A stretch of 64,000 nt of DNA from the NCBI RefSeq assembly GCF_018614035.1, contig NZ_JAGGPA010000001.1:124001-188000 (forward strand), in the 5' to 3' direction. Within the stretch, counting starts at the first letter, position 1. Each line of letters starts with the position of its first letter. Shown here piece after piece: positions 1 to 8,059 of the stretch. The DNA comes from Streptomyces sp. ISL-96 (GTDB taxonomy: Bacteria; Actinomycetota; Actinomycetes; Streptomycetales; Streptomycetaceae). Both the position numbers and the translations under genes were made by a program. The notes below the pieces were generated by a model, which saw nothing but the letters and a program-made list of their open reading frames with translations, was not told where the DNA came from and searched no databases.

Positions 1-107
1 TCCGCAGCCGTGCCGGGGGCCGCCGCGTCGGAGGTCTCGTCCGGCTCAGGTCCCCCGACCTCATCAGGGGTATCCGGCGTACCGATGATGCGCTCCGCCT
101 CTGCCAC
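1..107 (-). CDS. lspA: Lipoprotein signal peptidase, 5' end only
   Basis: Only the first 35 codons are present; the gene runs off the left edge of the window. It begins at a GTG at 107 and reads MAEAERIIGTPD followed by an acidic, Pro/Ala-rich stretch. This resembles the disordered cytoplasmic N-terminal extension of Streptomyces LspA proteins, which precedes the four membrane segments. LspA cleaves the signal peptide of prolipoproteins at the lipobox in the cytoplasmic membrane. No catalytic Asp is visible here. The assignment rests on this N-terminus and on the position directly downstream of the DksA-like gene and near ileS, the order I recall from S. coelicolor. Family call likely, but not provable from 107 bases. 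Confidence 0.6.
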   Translation of the reverse strand, partial: MAEAERIIGTPDTPDEVGGPEPDETSDAAAPGTAA

Positions 108-178
108 GTGAGTCCCTCAACCTAGGTGCCTGACTGAGCACGAGGGTACGGCACACACGTACGGACAGACTTGTGGTG

Positions 179-952
179 TCAGTAGCGGCGCTCCTGCTTC
201 TGCTTGTCCTCGACGCAGAGCGTGGCGCGCGGGAAGGCCTGCATGCGCGCCTTGCCGATCGGCTTGCCGCAGACCTCACAGAGTCCGTACGTCCCCGCGT
301 CCAGCCGCTCCAGGGCCCGCTCGGTCTGTTCCAGACGTTCGCGGGCGCTGGCCGCCAGTGCCAGCTCGTACTCGCGGGAGATGTTCTTGGTACCGGTGTC
401 GGCCTGGTCGTCGCCCGCGCCGTCCCCGGAGTCCCGCATCAGTCCGGTCACCGCCTCCTCCGACGCGATGATCTCGGCCCTGAGACCGGCGACCTCCTGT
501 TCCAGCGCGGCCCGCGCCTCGGCGACCTCGTCCGGGGTCCAGGGATCCTCCCCCGGCCTGACGGCGAGCTCGCCGGGGGCCGCCGGGGCGACCGTGAGGG
601 ACGCGGGAAGCCCTGTCGTCGTAGCCGTGGCCGCCTTCTTGGCGCCCGTGGTCCTGCTCGCGGTCTTCTTGGCAACCACCGTCTTGGCTCCTGTCTCTTC
701 CGCGGCCGCAGCCGCCCCCTTGGCCGCAGGAGCGGCCCTCTTCGCAGCCGCCTTCTCGGCAGGTGCCTTCTTGGCCGGTGCCGCCTTCTTCGCCACAGCC
801 TTCTTCGCGGCGCTCTTCTTGGCGGCGGTCTCCTTGGCAGCGGCCCTTTTCGCGACGGCCTTCTTCGCGACGGCTGCGTTGTCCGCGTGGTCCGCGTGCT
901 CCGTCGTGCCGATCCCGTCTGCGCTCTCTGCGGCGGTCTTCTTAGCCACCAT
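179..952 (-). CDS. DksA/TraR-like zinc-finger protein with Lys/Ala-rich histone-H1-like tail
   Basis: 257 aa. I chose the ATG at 952 (MVAKKTAAE) because GAAGGGG lies about 8-12 nt upstream; the open frame extends to 1159 but has low-complexity, non-conserved sequence there. Residues about 1-115 are repeats of the AKKA/AAKK type, like the C-terminal tails of eukaryotic H1 and Streptomyces HupS, and probably bind DNA or RNA. After an acidic linker comes the DksA/TraR C4 finger near the C-terminus (CEVCGKPIGKARMQ...LCVEDKQKQ). Three of the four expected zinc cysteines are present; the fourth position is Asp (CVED rather than CxxC). The DksA family acts on RNA polymerase in the stringent response, but this protein lacks an obvious DksA coiled coil with the DxxDxA tip, so its target is uncertain. 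Confidence 0.8.
   Translation of the reverse strand: MVAKKTAAESADGIGTTEHADHADNAAVAKKAVAKRAAAKETAAKKSAAKKAVAKKAAPAKKAPAEKAAAKRAAPAAKGAAAAAEETGAKTVVAKKTASRTTGAKKAATATTTGLPASLTVAPAAPGELAVRPGEDPWTPDEVAEARAALEQEVAGLRAEIIASEEAVTGLMRDSGDGAGDDQADTGTKNISREYELALAASARERLEQTERALERLDAGTYGLCEVCGKPIGKARMQAFPRATLCVEDKQKQERRY
640..870 (-). repeat. Degenerate Ala/Lys codon repeat inside the DksA-like gene
   Basis: The region is built from reiterated GCC/AAG codons, giving runs such as KKAVAKKAAP and AKKAPAEKAAAK. The unit is about 4-6 residues and imperfect. Such tracts can change length by slippage, so copy number may vary between strains. Confidence 0.6.
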
Positions 953-1253
953 GGCCGCGGCCCCTTCACATATTGTGATCTTGCTCGCGCATCGTGCTGG
1001 GACGATAAGTCGACCCCAGCCCCGCGGCAACGGGGCACGCCGCCGGTTGGGCCCCGCCGTACGCGGGACACGGTGAGCCTGCATCGGTTGTGCCCAGCTC
1101 TCCGCCCGGTAATCCGCTCCGGGGGATGCGGGCGGAGTCCGCGGGCCGCGTATGGCCATTCGGGTTATCGGTGTACGCCCCGGCGCCGCGCGGAAAACGG
1201 GGCGGCCGCCCGGCCCCCCGGCCCGTACACTGGGCGCAGCGAAAGGCCTCGAA

Positions 1254-1515
1254 GGGGACGAGTAGCGTCGTACGCAGCCAAGAGCGACCCGGGGACGGTG
1301 TGAGCCCGGGGGCCGGCCCGACGTGAAGCATCACCCCTGAGCCGCCGGAAGAAAGCTTTGAACAGTGGGCTCCGCCCACGGACGCAAGGCGAGTAGAACC
1401 GGCATCGCTGCCCCAATGAGGGGGTCACGGGCGCCGCCCGGGGCCAAGGAGGGTGGTACCGCGGGAGCAGCACAGCGCTCTCGTCCCTCCGACGGAAGTC
1501 ACAGTCCGCCGGAGG
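1254..1515 (+). promoter_or_regulatory. T-box riboswitch, translational type, isoleucine (ATC) specifier
   Basis: Stem I closes with GGGG (1254-1257) and CCCC (1334-1337). It carries AGTA (1261-1264) opposite GAA (1325-1327) and a second helix CGTCG/CGACG. Distally there are AGAG (1281-1284) and GGTG (1297-1300), so the tRNA-elbow-binding loops seem to be kept. The specifier triplet ATC is at 1330-1332, followed by A. The T-box bulge TGGTACCGCGG is at 1454-1464. GGAGGG (1448-1453) can pair with CCCTCC (1485-1490), the tRNA-stabilised form. Alternatively CCTCCG (1486-1491) pairs with CGGAGG (1510-1515), burying the ribosome-binding site of ileS. No T-rich terminator is seen, so control is inferred to be translational: uncharged tRNA-Ile frees the ribosome-binding site. 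Confidence 0.93.
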
Positions 1516-1520
1516 AATCG

Positions 1521-4500
1521 ATGTCGCTGTACCGCCAGGTGCCCGCCCAGGTCGACCTGCCCGCCCTTGAGCACGCCGTGCTCGAATTCTGGCGCGAGAA
1601 CAAGGTCTTCTCGAAGAGTCTCGAACAGTCCGAGGGACGCCCTGAGTGGGTGTTCTACGAGGGCCCGCCCACCGCCAACGGCATGCCGGGCGCGCACCAC
1701 ATCGAGGCCCGCGTCTTCAAGGACGTCTTCCCGCGCTTTCGCACCATGCGGGGCTATCACGTCGCCCGCAAGGCCGGCTGGGACTGCCACGGCCTGCCCG
1801 TCGAGCTCGCCGTCGAGAAGGAGCTCGGCTTCAACGGCAAGAAGGACATCGAGGCGTACGGCATCGCGGAATTCAACGCGAAGTGCCGCGAGTCGGTCAC
1901 CCGCCACACCGACGCCTTCGCCGAGCTCACGACCCGCATGGGGTACTGGACGGACCTCGACAACGCGTACCGGACCATGGATCCGTCGTACGTCCAGTCG
2001 GTCTGGTGGTCCCTGAAGGAGATCTTCAACAAGGACCTGCTGGTCCAGGACCACCGCGTAGCCCCCTGGTGCCCCCGCTGCGGCACGGGCCTGTCCGACC
2101 ACGAGCTGGCACAGGGCTACGAAACGGTAGTCGACCCCTCCGTCTTCGTCCGCTTCCCCCTCACCTCGGGCCCGCTCGCGGGTGAGGCGTCGCTGCTGAT
2201 CTGGACAACGACTCCGTGGACCCTCGTCTCCAACACGGCGGTGGCGGCGCACCCCGACGTCACTTACGTGGTGGCCACGAACGGCGACGAAAAGCTGGTA
2301 GTGGCCCAGCCCCTCCTGGAGAAGTCCCTGGGCGAAGACTGGCAGCCGACCGGCCAGACCTTCACCGGCGCGGAGATGGAGCGCTGGACGTACGAGCGCC
2401 CCTTCGCCCTGGTCGGCTTCGAAAAGCCGGCCCATTTCGTGGTGAACGCCGACTACGTCACCACGGAGGACGGCACGGGCTTGGTCCACCAGGCTCCGGC
2501 CTTCGGTGAGGACGACCTGAAGACCTGCCGGGCGTACGGCCTCCCGGTAGTGAACCCGGTCCTCCCCGACGGCACCTTCGCCCCCGAGCTCACGCTCGTC
2601 GGCGGCCAGTTCTTCAAGAAGGCCGACGAGGCCCTCACCGCGGACCTGGACGCGCGCGGTCTCCTCTTCCGCCACACCCCGTACGAGCACAGCTACCCGC
2701 ACTGCTGGCGCTGCCACACCGCGCTTCTCTACTACGCACAGCCGTCCTGGTACATCAGGACCACCGCGGTCAAGGACGCGATGCTGCGCGAGAACGAGCG
2801 GACGAACTGGTTCCCGGACTCCGTGAAGCAGGGCCGCTTCGGCGACTGGCTGAACAACAACATCGACTGGGCGCTGTCCCGCAACCGCTACTGGGGCACC
2901 CCGCTCCCGATCTGGCGCTGCGAGGACAACCACCTCACGTGCGTAGGCTCCCTGGCGGAGCTCTCCGACCTCTCCGGCACCGACCAGTCGTCCCTGGACC
3001 CGCACCGCCCGTACATCGACACGGTCACGTTCCCCTGCCCCACCTGCGAGCAGACCGCGACGCGCGTCCCCGAGGTCATCGACGCCTGGTACGACTCGGG
3101 CTCGATGCCGTTCGCGCAGTGGGGCTACCCGTACCAGAACAAGGAACTCTTCGAGAAGCGCTACCCGGCGCAGTTCATCTCGGAGGCCATCGACCAGACC
3201 CGCGGCTGGTTCTACACGCTCATGGCCGTGGGCACGCTGGTCTTCGACAAGTCGTCGTACGAGAACGTCGTCTGCCTGGGTCACATCCTGGCCGAGGACG
3301 GCCGGAAGATGTCCAAGCACCTGGGCAACACCCTCGAACCCATCCCGCTCATGGACCAGCACGGCGCGGACGCGGTCCGCTGGTTCATGGCGGCCGGCGG
3401 CTCGCCGTGGGCGGCGCGCCGCGTGGGCCACGGCACGATCCAGGAGGTGGTGAGGAAGACCCTCCTCACCTACTGGAACACGGTCGCCTTCCAGGCCCTG
3501 TACGCCCGTACGTCGAACTGGGCGCCCAGCGCCGCGGACCCGGCCCCGGCCGACCGCCCGGTGCTGGACCGCTGGCTCCTGTCGGAACTCCACGCGCTGA
3601 CGGACCAGGTCACGCAGTCGATGGAGACGTTCGACACCCAGCGAGCGGGCAAGCTCCTGTCTTCCTTCGTCGACGACCTCTCGAACTGGTACGTACGCCG
3701 ATCACGCCGCCGCTTCTGGCAGGGCGACAAGGCGGCGCTGCGCACCCTGCACGACGTGGTCGAGACGATCACCCGCCTGATGGCCCCCCTCACCCCCTTC
3801 ATCACCGAGCGGGTCTGGCAGGACTTGATCACCCCGGTCACGCCGGACGCCCCGGAGTCGGTCCACCTCTCCACATGGCCGGACCCCGACCTCACGGCGA
3901 TCGACCCCACCCTGTCCCGGCAGATGGCGCTGGTACGCCGCCTGGTCGAGCTGGGGCGGGCGACGCGGGCGGAGTCGGGCGTCAAGACCCGCCAGCCGCT
4001 GTCCCGCGCCCTGGTCGCGGCCTCGGGCTTCGAGTCCCTGACGCCCGAACTGCGGGCCCAGATCACGGAGGAGCTGAACGTCTCCTCGCTCGCCTCCCTC
4101 TCGGAGGTCGGCGGCTCGCTGGTCGACACGACCGCCAAGGCGAACTTCCGCGCCCTCGGCAAGCGCTTCGGCAAGGGTGTGCAGGCGGTGGCCAAGGCGG
4201 TGGCGGAGGCGGATGCTGCCGCGCTCTCCCTGGCCCTGCGCGAGGGCACGGCGACGGTCACGGTGAACGGCGAGACGGTCTCCCTCTCCCCCGACGAGGT
4301 CATCATCACCGAGACCCCGCGCGAGGGCTGGTCGGTGGCCTCGGACTCGGGCGCGACGGTCGCCCTGGACCTGGAGATCACTCCCGAGCTGCGGCGGGCG
4401 GGCCTGGCGCGTGACGCGATCCGGCTGATCCAGGAGGCCCGCAAGAACAGCGGCCTGGACGTGGCGGACCGTATCGCGGTCCGCTGGACCACCACCTCCG

Positions 4501-4658
4501 AGGAGACGGCGGCTGCCCTGTCCGAGCACGCGGCGCTGATCGCGGACGAGGTCCTGGCCCGGGACTTCACCAAGGCTGAAGCGGACGACACCTACGGCAC
4601 CCCCTTCACGGACGAGGGCCTGTCCCTGACCTTCCGCCTCCGCAAGACCGAGGCGTAA
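1521..4658 (+). CDS. ileS: Isoleucyl-tRNA synthetase
   Basis: 1045 aa, cytoplasmic; charges tRNA-Ile with isoleucine. The start is the ATG at 1521 with GGAGG at 1511-1515; the frame is open further upstream, but that part is T-box leader. The N-terminus reads MSLYRQVPAQVDLPALEHAV. The class I signatures are variant: GAHHIEAR stands for HIGH and KMSKH for KMSKS, as in other actinobacterial enzymes. The long form with an editing domain (WTTTPWTL near the start of CP1) and an anticodon-binding C-terminal region fits the eukaryote-like type 2 IleRS group, often mupirocin-tolerant; that property is an inference from family resemblance. It is monocistronic, between its T-box and a terminator hairpin. 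Confidence 0.97.
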   Translation: MSLYRQVPAQVDLPALEHAVLEFWRENKVFSKSLEQSEGRPEWVFYEGPPTANGMPGAHHIEARVFKDVFPRFRTMRGYHVARKAGWDCHGLPVELAVEKELGFNGKKDIEAYGIAEFNAKCRESVTRHTDAFAELTTRMGYWTDLDNAYRTMDPSYVQSVWWSLKEIFNKDLLVQDHRVAPWCPRCGTGLSDHELAQGYETVVDPSVFVRFPLTSGPLAGEASLLIWTTTPWTLVSNTAVAAHPDVTYVVATNGDEKLVVAQPLLEKSLGEDWQPTGQTFTGAEMERWTYERPFALVGFEKPAHFVVNADYVTTEDGTGLVHQAPAFGEDDLKTCRAYGLPVVNPVLPDGTFAPELTLVGGQFFKKADEALTADLDARGLLFRHTPYEHSYPHCWRCHTALLYYAQPSWYIRTTAVKDAMLRENERTNWFPDSVKQGRFGDWLNNNIDWALSRNRYWGTPLPIWRCEDNHLTCVGSLAELSDLSGTDQSSLDPHRPYIDTVTFPCPTCEQTATRVPEVIDAWYDSGSMPFAQWGYPYQNKELFEKRYPAQFISEAIDQTRGWFYTLMAVGTLVFDKSSYENVVCLGHILAEDGRKMSKHLGNTLEPIPLMDQHGADAVRWFMAAGGSPWAARRVGHGTIQEVVRKTLLTYWNTVAFQALYARTSNWAPSAADPAPADRPVLDRWLLSELHALTDQVTQSMETFDTQRAGKLLSSFVDDLSNWYVRRSRRRFWQGDKAALRTLHDVVETITRLMAPLTPFITERVWQDLITPVTPDAPESVHLSTWPDPDLTAIDPTLSRQMALVRRLVELGRATRAESGVKTRQPLSRALVAASGFESLTPELRAQITEELNVSSLASLSEVGGSLVDTTAKANFRALGKRFGKGVQAVAKAVAEADAAALSLALREGTATVTVNGETVSLSPDEVIITETPREGWSVASDSGATVALDLEITPELRRAGLARDAIRLIQEARKNSGLDVADRIAVRWTTTSEETAAALSEHAALIADEVLARDFTKAEADDTYGTPFTDEGLSLTFRLRKTEA

Positions 4659-4676
4659 CCGCCACCCAGGCAACCG

Positions 4677-4706
4677 GGCCCGGCCGACCTCGTCGGCCGG
4701 GCCTTT
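4677..4706 (+). terminator. Hairpin terminator after ileS
   Basis: GCCCGGCCGAC (4678-4688) and GTCGGCCGGGC (4692-4702) form an 11-bp perfect stem with a 3-nt loop. A short T-run (CTTTGCTT) follows on the plus strand, 19 nt after the ileS stop codon. Confidence 0.85.
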
Positions 4707-4718
4707 GCTTGTTCTCCC

Positions 4719-4835
4719 ACCCGCCCCTGCCCGGCACCCTCCAGCCCCTCCGGCGCTTGAGGAGCGGGGTCTGGGCAGCGCCCCAGTTCGGGAAGGGGCG
4801 TGGTGGGAAAAGAGCCCGCCGCAGGCGTCGCCCAC
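4719..4835. repeat. Dispersed intergenic repeat, copy A
   Basis: Contains the family core CCAGCCCCTCCGGCGCTTGA (4741-4760), then GGGGTCTGGGCAGCGCCCCAG and CAGTTCGGGAAGGGGCG. Related copies lie at 44044-44255, 54373-54515 and, truncated, 60082-60121. This copy sits in the convergent gap between ileS and divIVA and has no coding potential that I can support. Confidence 0.75.
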
Positions 4836-4866
4836 CCGCACCGCCCGTGCGCGCGTACTCGTACGC

Positions 4867-4909
4867 AAAAGGGCCGGGCCCCGGGGGAGAAATCCCCGGG
4901 GCCCGGCCC
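4867..4909 (-). terminator. Strong Rho-independent-type terminator of the dcw cluster
   Basis: Left arm 4871-4886 and right arm 4894-4909 are perfect 16-bp complements (GGGCCGGGCCCCGGGG), with a 7-nt loop. Read on the minus strand, the stem is followed by TTTT (4870-4867). It lies 44 nt after the divIVA stop and so closes the long minus-strand transcription unit. Confidence 0.9.
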
Positions 4910-4952
4910 TCAGCCTGCCGACGGCTACGCGCTCAGCGCGCGCAATCGCCCG

Positions 4953-6173
4953 TCAGTTGTCGTCCTCGTCGATCAGGAACCCGCGCATGGGCGACGGCGC
5001 CTGCTGCATCGGCTGCGGCGCCTGCGGCCGAACCGGAGCCATCGGCTGAGTCATCGCCGGCGACATCTGCTGCTGGCCGCCGTACGACGGACCGTTCGAG
5101 GACTGACCACCGTGGCCGCCCATGGACGGGTTGCCACCCATGGAGTGCCCCATCGAACCCGCACCGGCCTGTGCCATGGAACCGCTCATCTGCGGAGCCG
5201 GCGGCAGCGACGCGGTCGCCGGAGTCCGCGGCGGAGCCAGCGAGTCGTCCGCCTGGGTCTCCAGCTGTCGCAGCTGGCTCTCCAGGTAGGACTTCAGCCG
5301 GGTCCGGTACTCGCGCTCGAAGCCACGCAGGTCCTCGACCTTGCGCTCCAGCGTGGCGCGAGCGGACTCCAGGGAGCCCATCGCGACGCGGTGCTTCTCC
5401 TGCGCGTCCCGCTCCAGCGCGTCCGCCTTCGCACGGGCGTCCCGCTCCAGACCCTCGGCGCGGCTGCGCGCCTCACCGACGATCTTGTTGGCCTCGGAAC
5501 GGGCCTCGGCGATCGCCTGGTCGGCGGTCTGCTGCGCCAGCGAGAGCACACGCGCGGCGCTGTCGCCGCCGGGGCCCTGACCGGGCTGCGGGAGCTGCGG
5601 ACCGTGGCCGCCCATGGGGCCGCCCATCGGGCCACCCATGGGGCCCTGGCCCATCTGGCCCTGACCCATCTGCTGGCCCATCTGGCCCTGCATCTGGCCC
5701 TGGCCCATCGGGCCCTGCCCCATCGGGCCGGGACCGTGCTGGCCCTGCTGACCCTGACCGTGCTGACCGGGACCGAGCTGGCCCTGGCCCATCTGACCCT
5801 GACCGTGCTGACCCTGCTGCTGGTGACCACTGGGGCCGGCGGGCAGCTGCGGCGCACCACCGGACAGCTGGGGCGGACCCATCTGCGGGGGCTGCTGCTG
5901 GACCGGCGGGCCGGATATGGCCGCAGGCACGGGCGCGCCGGGACGATCCTGCTGCTCCGGCGGCTTGCGCATACCCTGCTGCTGCTGGTTCTGCGCGGCG
6001 GCACGCGTCGCGGCGGCCAGCTTGGCGCGCAGGTCCTCGTTCTCGCGCAGCAGGCGCGTCAGTTCGGCTTCGACCTCATCGAGGAAGGCATCGACCTCGT
6101 CCTCGTCATAGCCTTCTCGGAGGCGGACGGTCGTGAACTGCTTGTTCCGCACGTCCTCGGGGGTCAACGGCAT
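4953..6173 (-). CDS. divIVA: Polar growth determinant DivIVA (Wag31)
   Basis: 406 aa, cytoplasmic, membrane-curvature-binding scaffold that marks hyphal tips and directs apical cell-wall growth. The N-terminal DivIVA domain is intact (MPLTPEDVRNKQFTTVRLREGYDEDEVDAFLDEVE in two parts, residues 1-35). A first coiled coil runs to about residue 60. A long Gln/Gly/Met/Pro-rich linker (about 75-205) is made of GQMGQGQ-type repeats. A second long coiled coil (about 210-300, with ARSEANKIVGEA) is followed by a flexible tail ending FLIDEDDN. The linker is typical of Streptomyces DivIVA and absent from Bacillus. ATG start with GAGGTG upstream. It is the last gene of the dcw cluster, 49 nt after yggT, and is followed by a strong terminator. 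Confidence 0.97.
   Translation of the reverse strand: MPLTPEDVRNKQFTTVRLREGYDEDEVDAFLDEVEAELTRLLRENEDLRAKLAAATRAAAQNQQQQGMRKPPEQQDRPGAPVPAAISGPPVQQQPPQMGPPQLSGGAPQLPAGPSGHQQQGQHGQGQMGQGQLGPGQHGQGQQGQHGPGPMGQGPMGQGQMQGQMGQQMGQGQMGQGPMGGPMGGPMGGHGPQLPQPGQGPGGDSAARVLSLAQQTADQAIAEARSEANKIVGEARSRAEGLERDARAKADALERDAQEKHRVAMGSLESARATLERKVEDLRGFEREYRTRLKSYLESQLRQLETQADDSLAPPRTPATASLPPAPQMSGSMAQAGAGSMGHSMGGNPSMGGHGGQSSNGPSYGGQQQMSPAMTQPMAPVRPQAPQPMQQAPSPMRGFLIDEDDN
5625..5835 (-). repeat. GQMGQG-type codon repeats in divIVA
   Basis: Reiterated blocks encode G-Q-M, G-Q-G-Q and G-P-M units; the DNA shows repeated ctggcccatctg / ctgaccctgacc blocks. This is the disordered PQG-rich linker between the two DivIVA coiled coils. 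Imperfect units of 6-18 nt make it a likely length-variable site. Confidence 0.8.
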
Positions 6174-6222
6174 CTCTTCTTCACCTCTACGTAGTCGTCG
6201 GCAGTCGGCAAGACCGTATCGC

Positions 6223-6507
6223 TCACACCCTGACCACGATGGTGATCAAGATGTAGACGATGATCATCAGAACGAAGAAGGACAGGTCGAGTGCCACGCC
6301 CCCGAGACGCAGCGGCGGAATGAACCGCCGCAGAAGCTTGAGCGGTGGATCGGTGACAGTGTAGGTGGCCTCCAGAACGACCACCATCGCCTTGCCGGGT
6401 TCCCATGAGCGCGCGAACTGGAAGACGTAATCCATGACCAGCCGGAAGATCAGCACGATGAGAAAACACATCAGCGCGATGTAGATCACGTCCAGTGCCA
6501 CACTCAT
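6223..6507 (-). CDS. yggT: YggT family membrane protein
   Basis: 94 aa, two hydrophobic segments: about residues 4-26 (ALDVIYIALMCFLIVLIFRL) and 72-94 (LSFFVLMIIVYILITIVV). The middle carries the YggT signature with TDPPLKLLRRFIPPLRLGG. YggT proteins are small integral membrane proteins of unclear biochemical role, conserved between sepF and divIVA in Gram-positive division clusters. Work in other bacteria links them to osmotic tolerance and cell shape. ATG start at 6507. It lies 70 nt after sepF and 49 nt before divIVA, consistent with co-transcription. Confidence 0.92.
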   Translation of the reverse strand: MSVALDVIYIALMCFLIVLIFRLVMDYVFQFARSWEPGKAMVVVLEATYTVTDPPLKLLRRFIPPLRLGGVALDLSFFVLMIIVYILITIVVRV

Positions 6508-6577
6508 CTCGTGCTTCCCTCTCCCCGCGCTCTCACAACTCCGGCCTGCCGGCCGGGTTCGTTCCCGTTGTCATGTC

Positions 6578-7195
6578 TCAGCTCTGGTTGAAGAAACCGC
6601 CCTCTGCGATACGGGCCTTGTCCTCCGCCGTGACATCGACGTTAGCAGGCGACAACAGGAACACCTTCTGCGTCACTCGTTCAATGCTGCCATGCAGGCC
6701 GAAGACGAGTCCCGCCGCAAAGTCGACAAGTCGCTTCGCGTCCGTGTCGTCCATCTCGGTCAGGTTCATGATCACCGGCGTGCCCTCGCGGAAGTGTTCC
6801 CCGATGGTACGGGCCTCGTTGTAGGTCCGGGGGTGCAGCGTGGTGATGCGGTATGGCTCCCGCTCGGACACAACCTTGGGCATGATCACTGGTGCGTTCT
6901 TCTCCAGATTCGGACGTTCAGGTGTGATGGATGCCACGGGGGCAATACGTGCGGGTCGTCCGATTTCCGCGGAAAGCGGAGCGAGGTGGGGCGCAGGTTC
7001 GCGCTGCGGGGGCGGCTGCACCGCTCGGACCGGCTCTTCGTGCCGCTCCTGGTGCGGGGGCTGGTGCCGGCGGTGTTCCCGCTCGGGCTCCGGCTCGGGC
7101 TCGAAATCGTCATCGGGATCGAAACCCCGGCCGTCGTACCCATCGTCCTCCACGAGGCCGAGGTAGACCGCCATCTTGCGCATCGCGCCGGCCAT
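6578..7195 (-). CDS. sepF: Cell division protein SepF
   Basis: 205 aa. The start is the ATG at 7195 ([19 protein letters not shown]) with GGAGGA 8 nt upstream; an open frame reaches 7303 but lacks conservation. The N-terminal amphipathic membrane-binding helix (about 1-14) is followed by an acidic/Pro/Arg-rich linker (about 18-95) and the C-terminal SepF domain, starting near [26 protein letters not shown] and containing the conserved GxxVIMNL and [12 protein letters not shown] blocks. SepF anchors FtsZ to the membrane; actinobacteria lack FtsA, so it is probably the main Z-ring tether. The unusually long charged linker is common in Streptomyces. It sits between yggS and yggT. Confidence 0.95.
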   Translation of the reverse strand: MAGAMRKMAVYLGLVEDDGYDGRGFDPDDDFEPEPEPEREHRRHQPPHQERHEEPVRAVQPPPQREPAPHLAPLSAEIGRPARIAPVASITPERPNLEKNAPVIMPKVVSEREPYRITTLHPRTYNEARTIGEHFREGTPVIMNLTEMDDTDAKRLVDFAAGLVFGLHGSIERVTQKVFLLSPANVDVTAEDKARIAEGGFFNQS

Positions 7196-7336
7196 TCTCT
7201 GAGTCCTCCGCTCTGTGGTGGATCGCCCTTGCTGCCAATCTCGCAGCGTCACCAAGTGCCCGCGATCCACTCGGCCCACCCACCTATCAGTGGGAATGAC
7301 CATATTTTCTGCTGTGGTCCGACTTGCTTCGCGACG

Positions 7337-8056
7337 TTACCCGAGCCTGGGGCGGACTCCGAGCACCGCAGTACCGACGCGTACATGTGTCGCCCCGGCG
7401 GCCACGGCCTGCTCAAGGTCCGCACTCATCCCCGCGGAGACCATGTTCGCAGCAGGATGGGCGGCGCGCAGGCGGGATGAGAATTCCATCAGCCGCTCGA
7501 ACGCCGCCTGTTCGCGCCCCGCGTACGGTCCGGCGAGCGGCGCGACCGTCATCAGTCCGCCGAGCTTCAGGCCCGGTGCGTCGGCCACCTTCGCGGCCAA
7601 CTCCTCGATACCGTCGGGCGCGACACCGCCGCGCTCCCCCCGCTCGCCCGACTCCGCGTCGAGGGCCACCTGGACAAGGCAGTCCAGCTCGCGCCCGGCC
7701 CGTACCGCCGCCGTCGACAGCGCCGTAACGAGCTTCGCGCGGTCGACGGACTGCACAACATCGGCGTAACTCGCAACAGAACGGGCCTTATTGGTCTGAA
7801 GCTGTCCGACGAAGTGCCAGCTGACCGGCAGGTCCGCCGACTCGGCCGCCTTGGGAGCCGCCTCCTGGTCCTTGTTCTCCGCGACATGGCGTACGCCGAG
7901 CTCGGAGAGCAGGCGCACATCGCTCGCCGGGTACGTCTTGGTGACCACGATCAGGGTCACCTCCTCACGCGCCCGTCCCGCGGCGGCGCACGCAGCGGAG
8001 ATACGTTCCTCCACCTGCGCGAGATTTGCGGCGAGTTGAGCCTTACGGTCCGTCAT
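7337..8056 (-). CDS. yggS: PLP homeostasis protein, YggS/PROSC family
   Basis: 239 aa, single alanine-racemase-like TIM barrel. The PLP lysine lies in LIVVTKTYPASD (about residue 40), followed by the family signature GVRHVAENKDQE and, further on, SWHFVGQLQTNK. The family binds pyridoxal phosphate without known catalysis and buffers free PLP and amino acid pools. ATG start at 8056, 3 nt after pgeF. Conserved position between pgeF and sepF. A 141-bp gap to sepF may hold an additional promoter, but I can support no site. Confidence 0.94.
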   Translation of the reverse strand: MTDRKAQLAANLAQVEERISAACAAAGRAREEVTLIVVTKTYPASDVRLLSELGVRHVAENKDQEAAPKAAESADLPVSWHFVGQLQTNKARSVASYADVVQSVDRAKLVTALSTAAVRAGRELDCLVQVALDAESGERGERGGVAPDGIEELAAKVADAPGLKLGGLMTVAPLAGPYAGREQAAFERLMEFSSRLRAAHPAANMVSAGMSADLEQAVAAGATHVRVGTAVLGVRPRLG

Positions 8057-8059
8057 GTC

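Noticed and set aside
173..1303. Long open frames on the plus strand opposite the DksA-like gene
   Set aside because: They are low-complexity Leu/Arg/Ser-rich shadows of the reiterated Ala/Lys codons; no ribosome-binding site or recognisable family.
1425..3593. 722-codon open frame antisense to ileS
   Set aside because: High-GC antisense frame; composition and codon third-position pattern follow ileS, not the antisense frame.
5625..5835. CRISPR-like regular repeats in divIVA
   Set aside because: They are coding repeats with varied unit length, no spacers, and in frame with a known protein.
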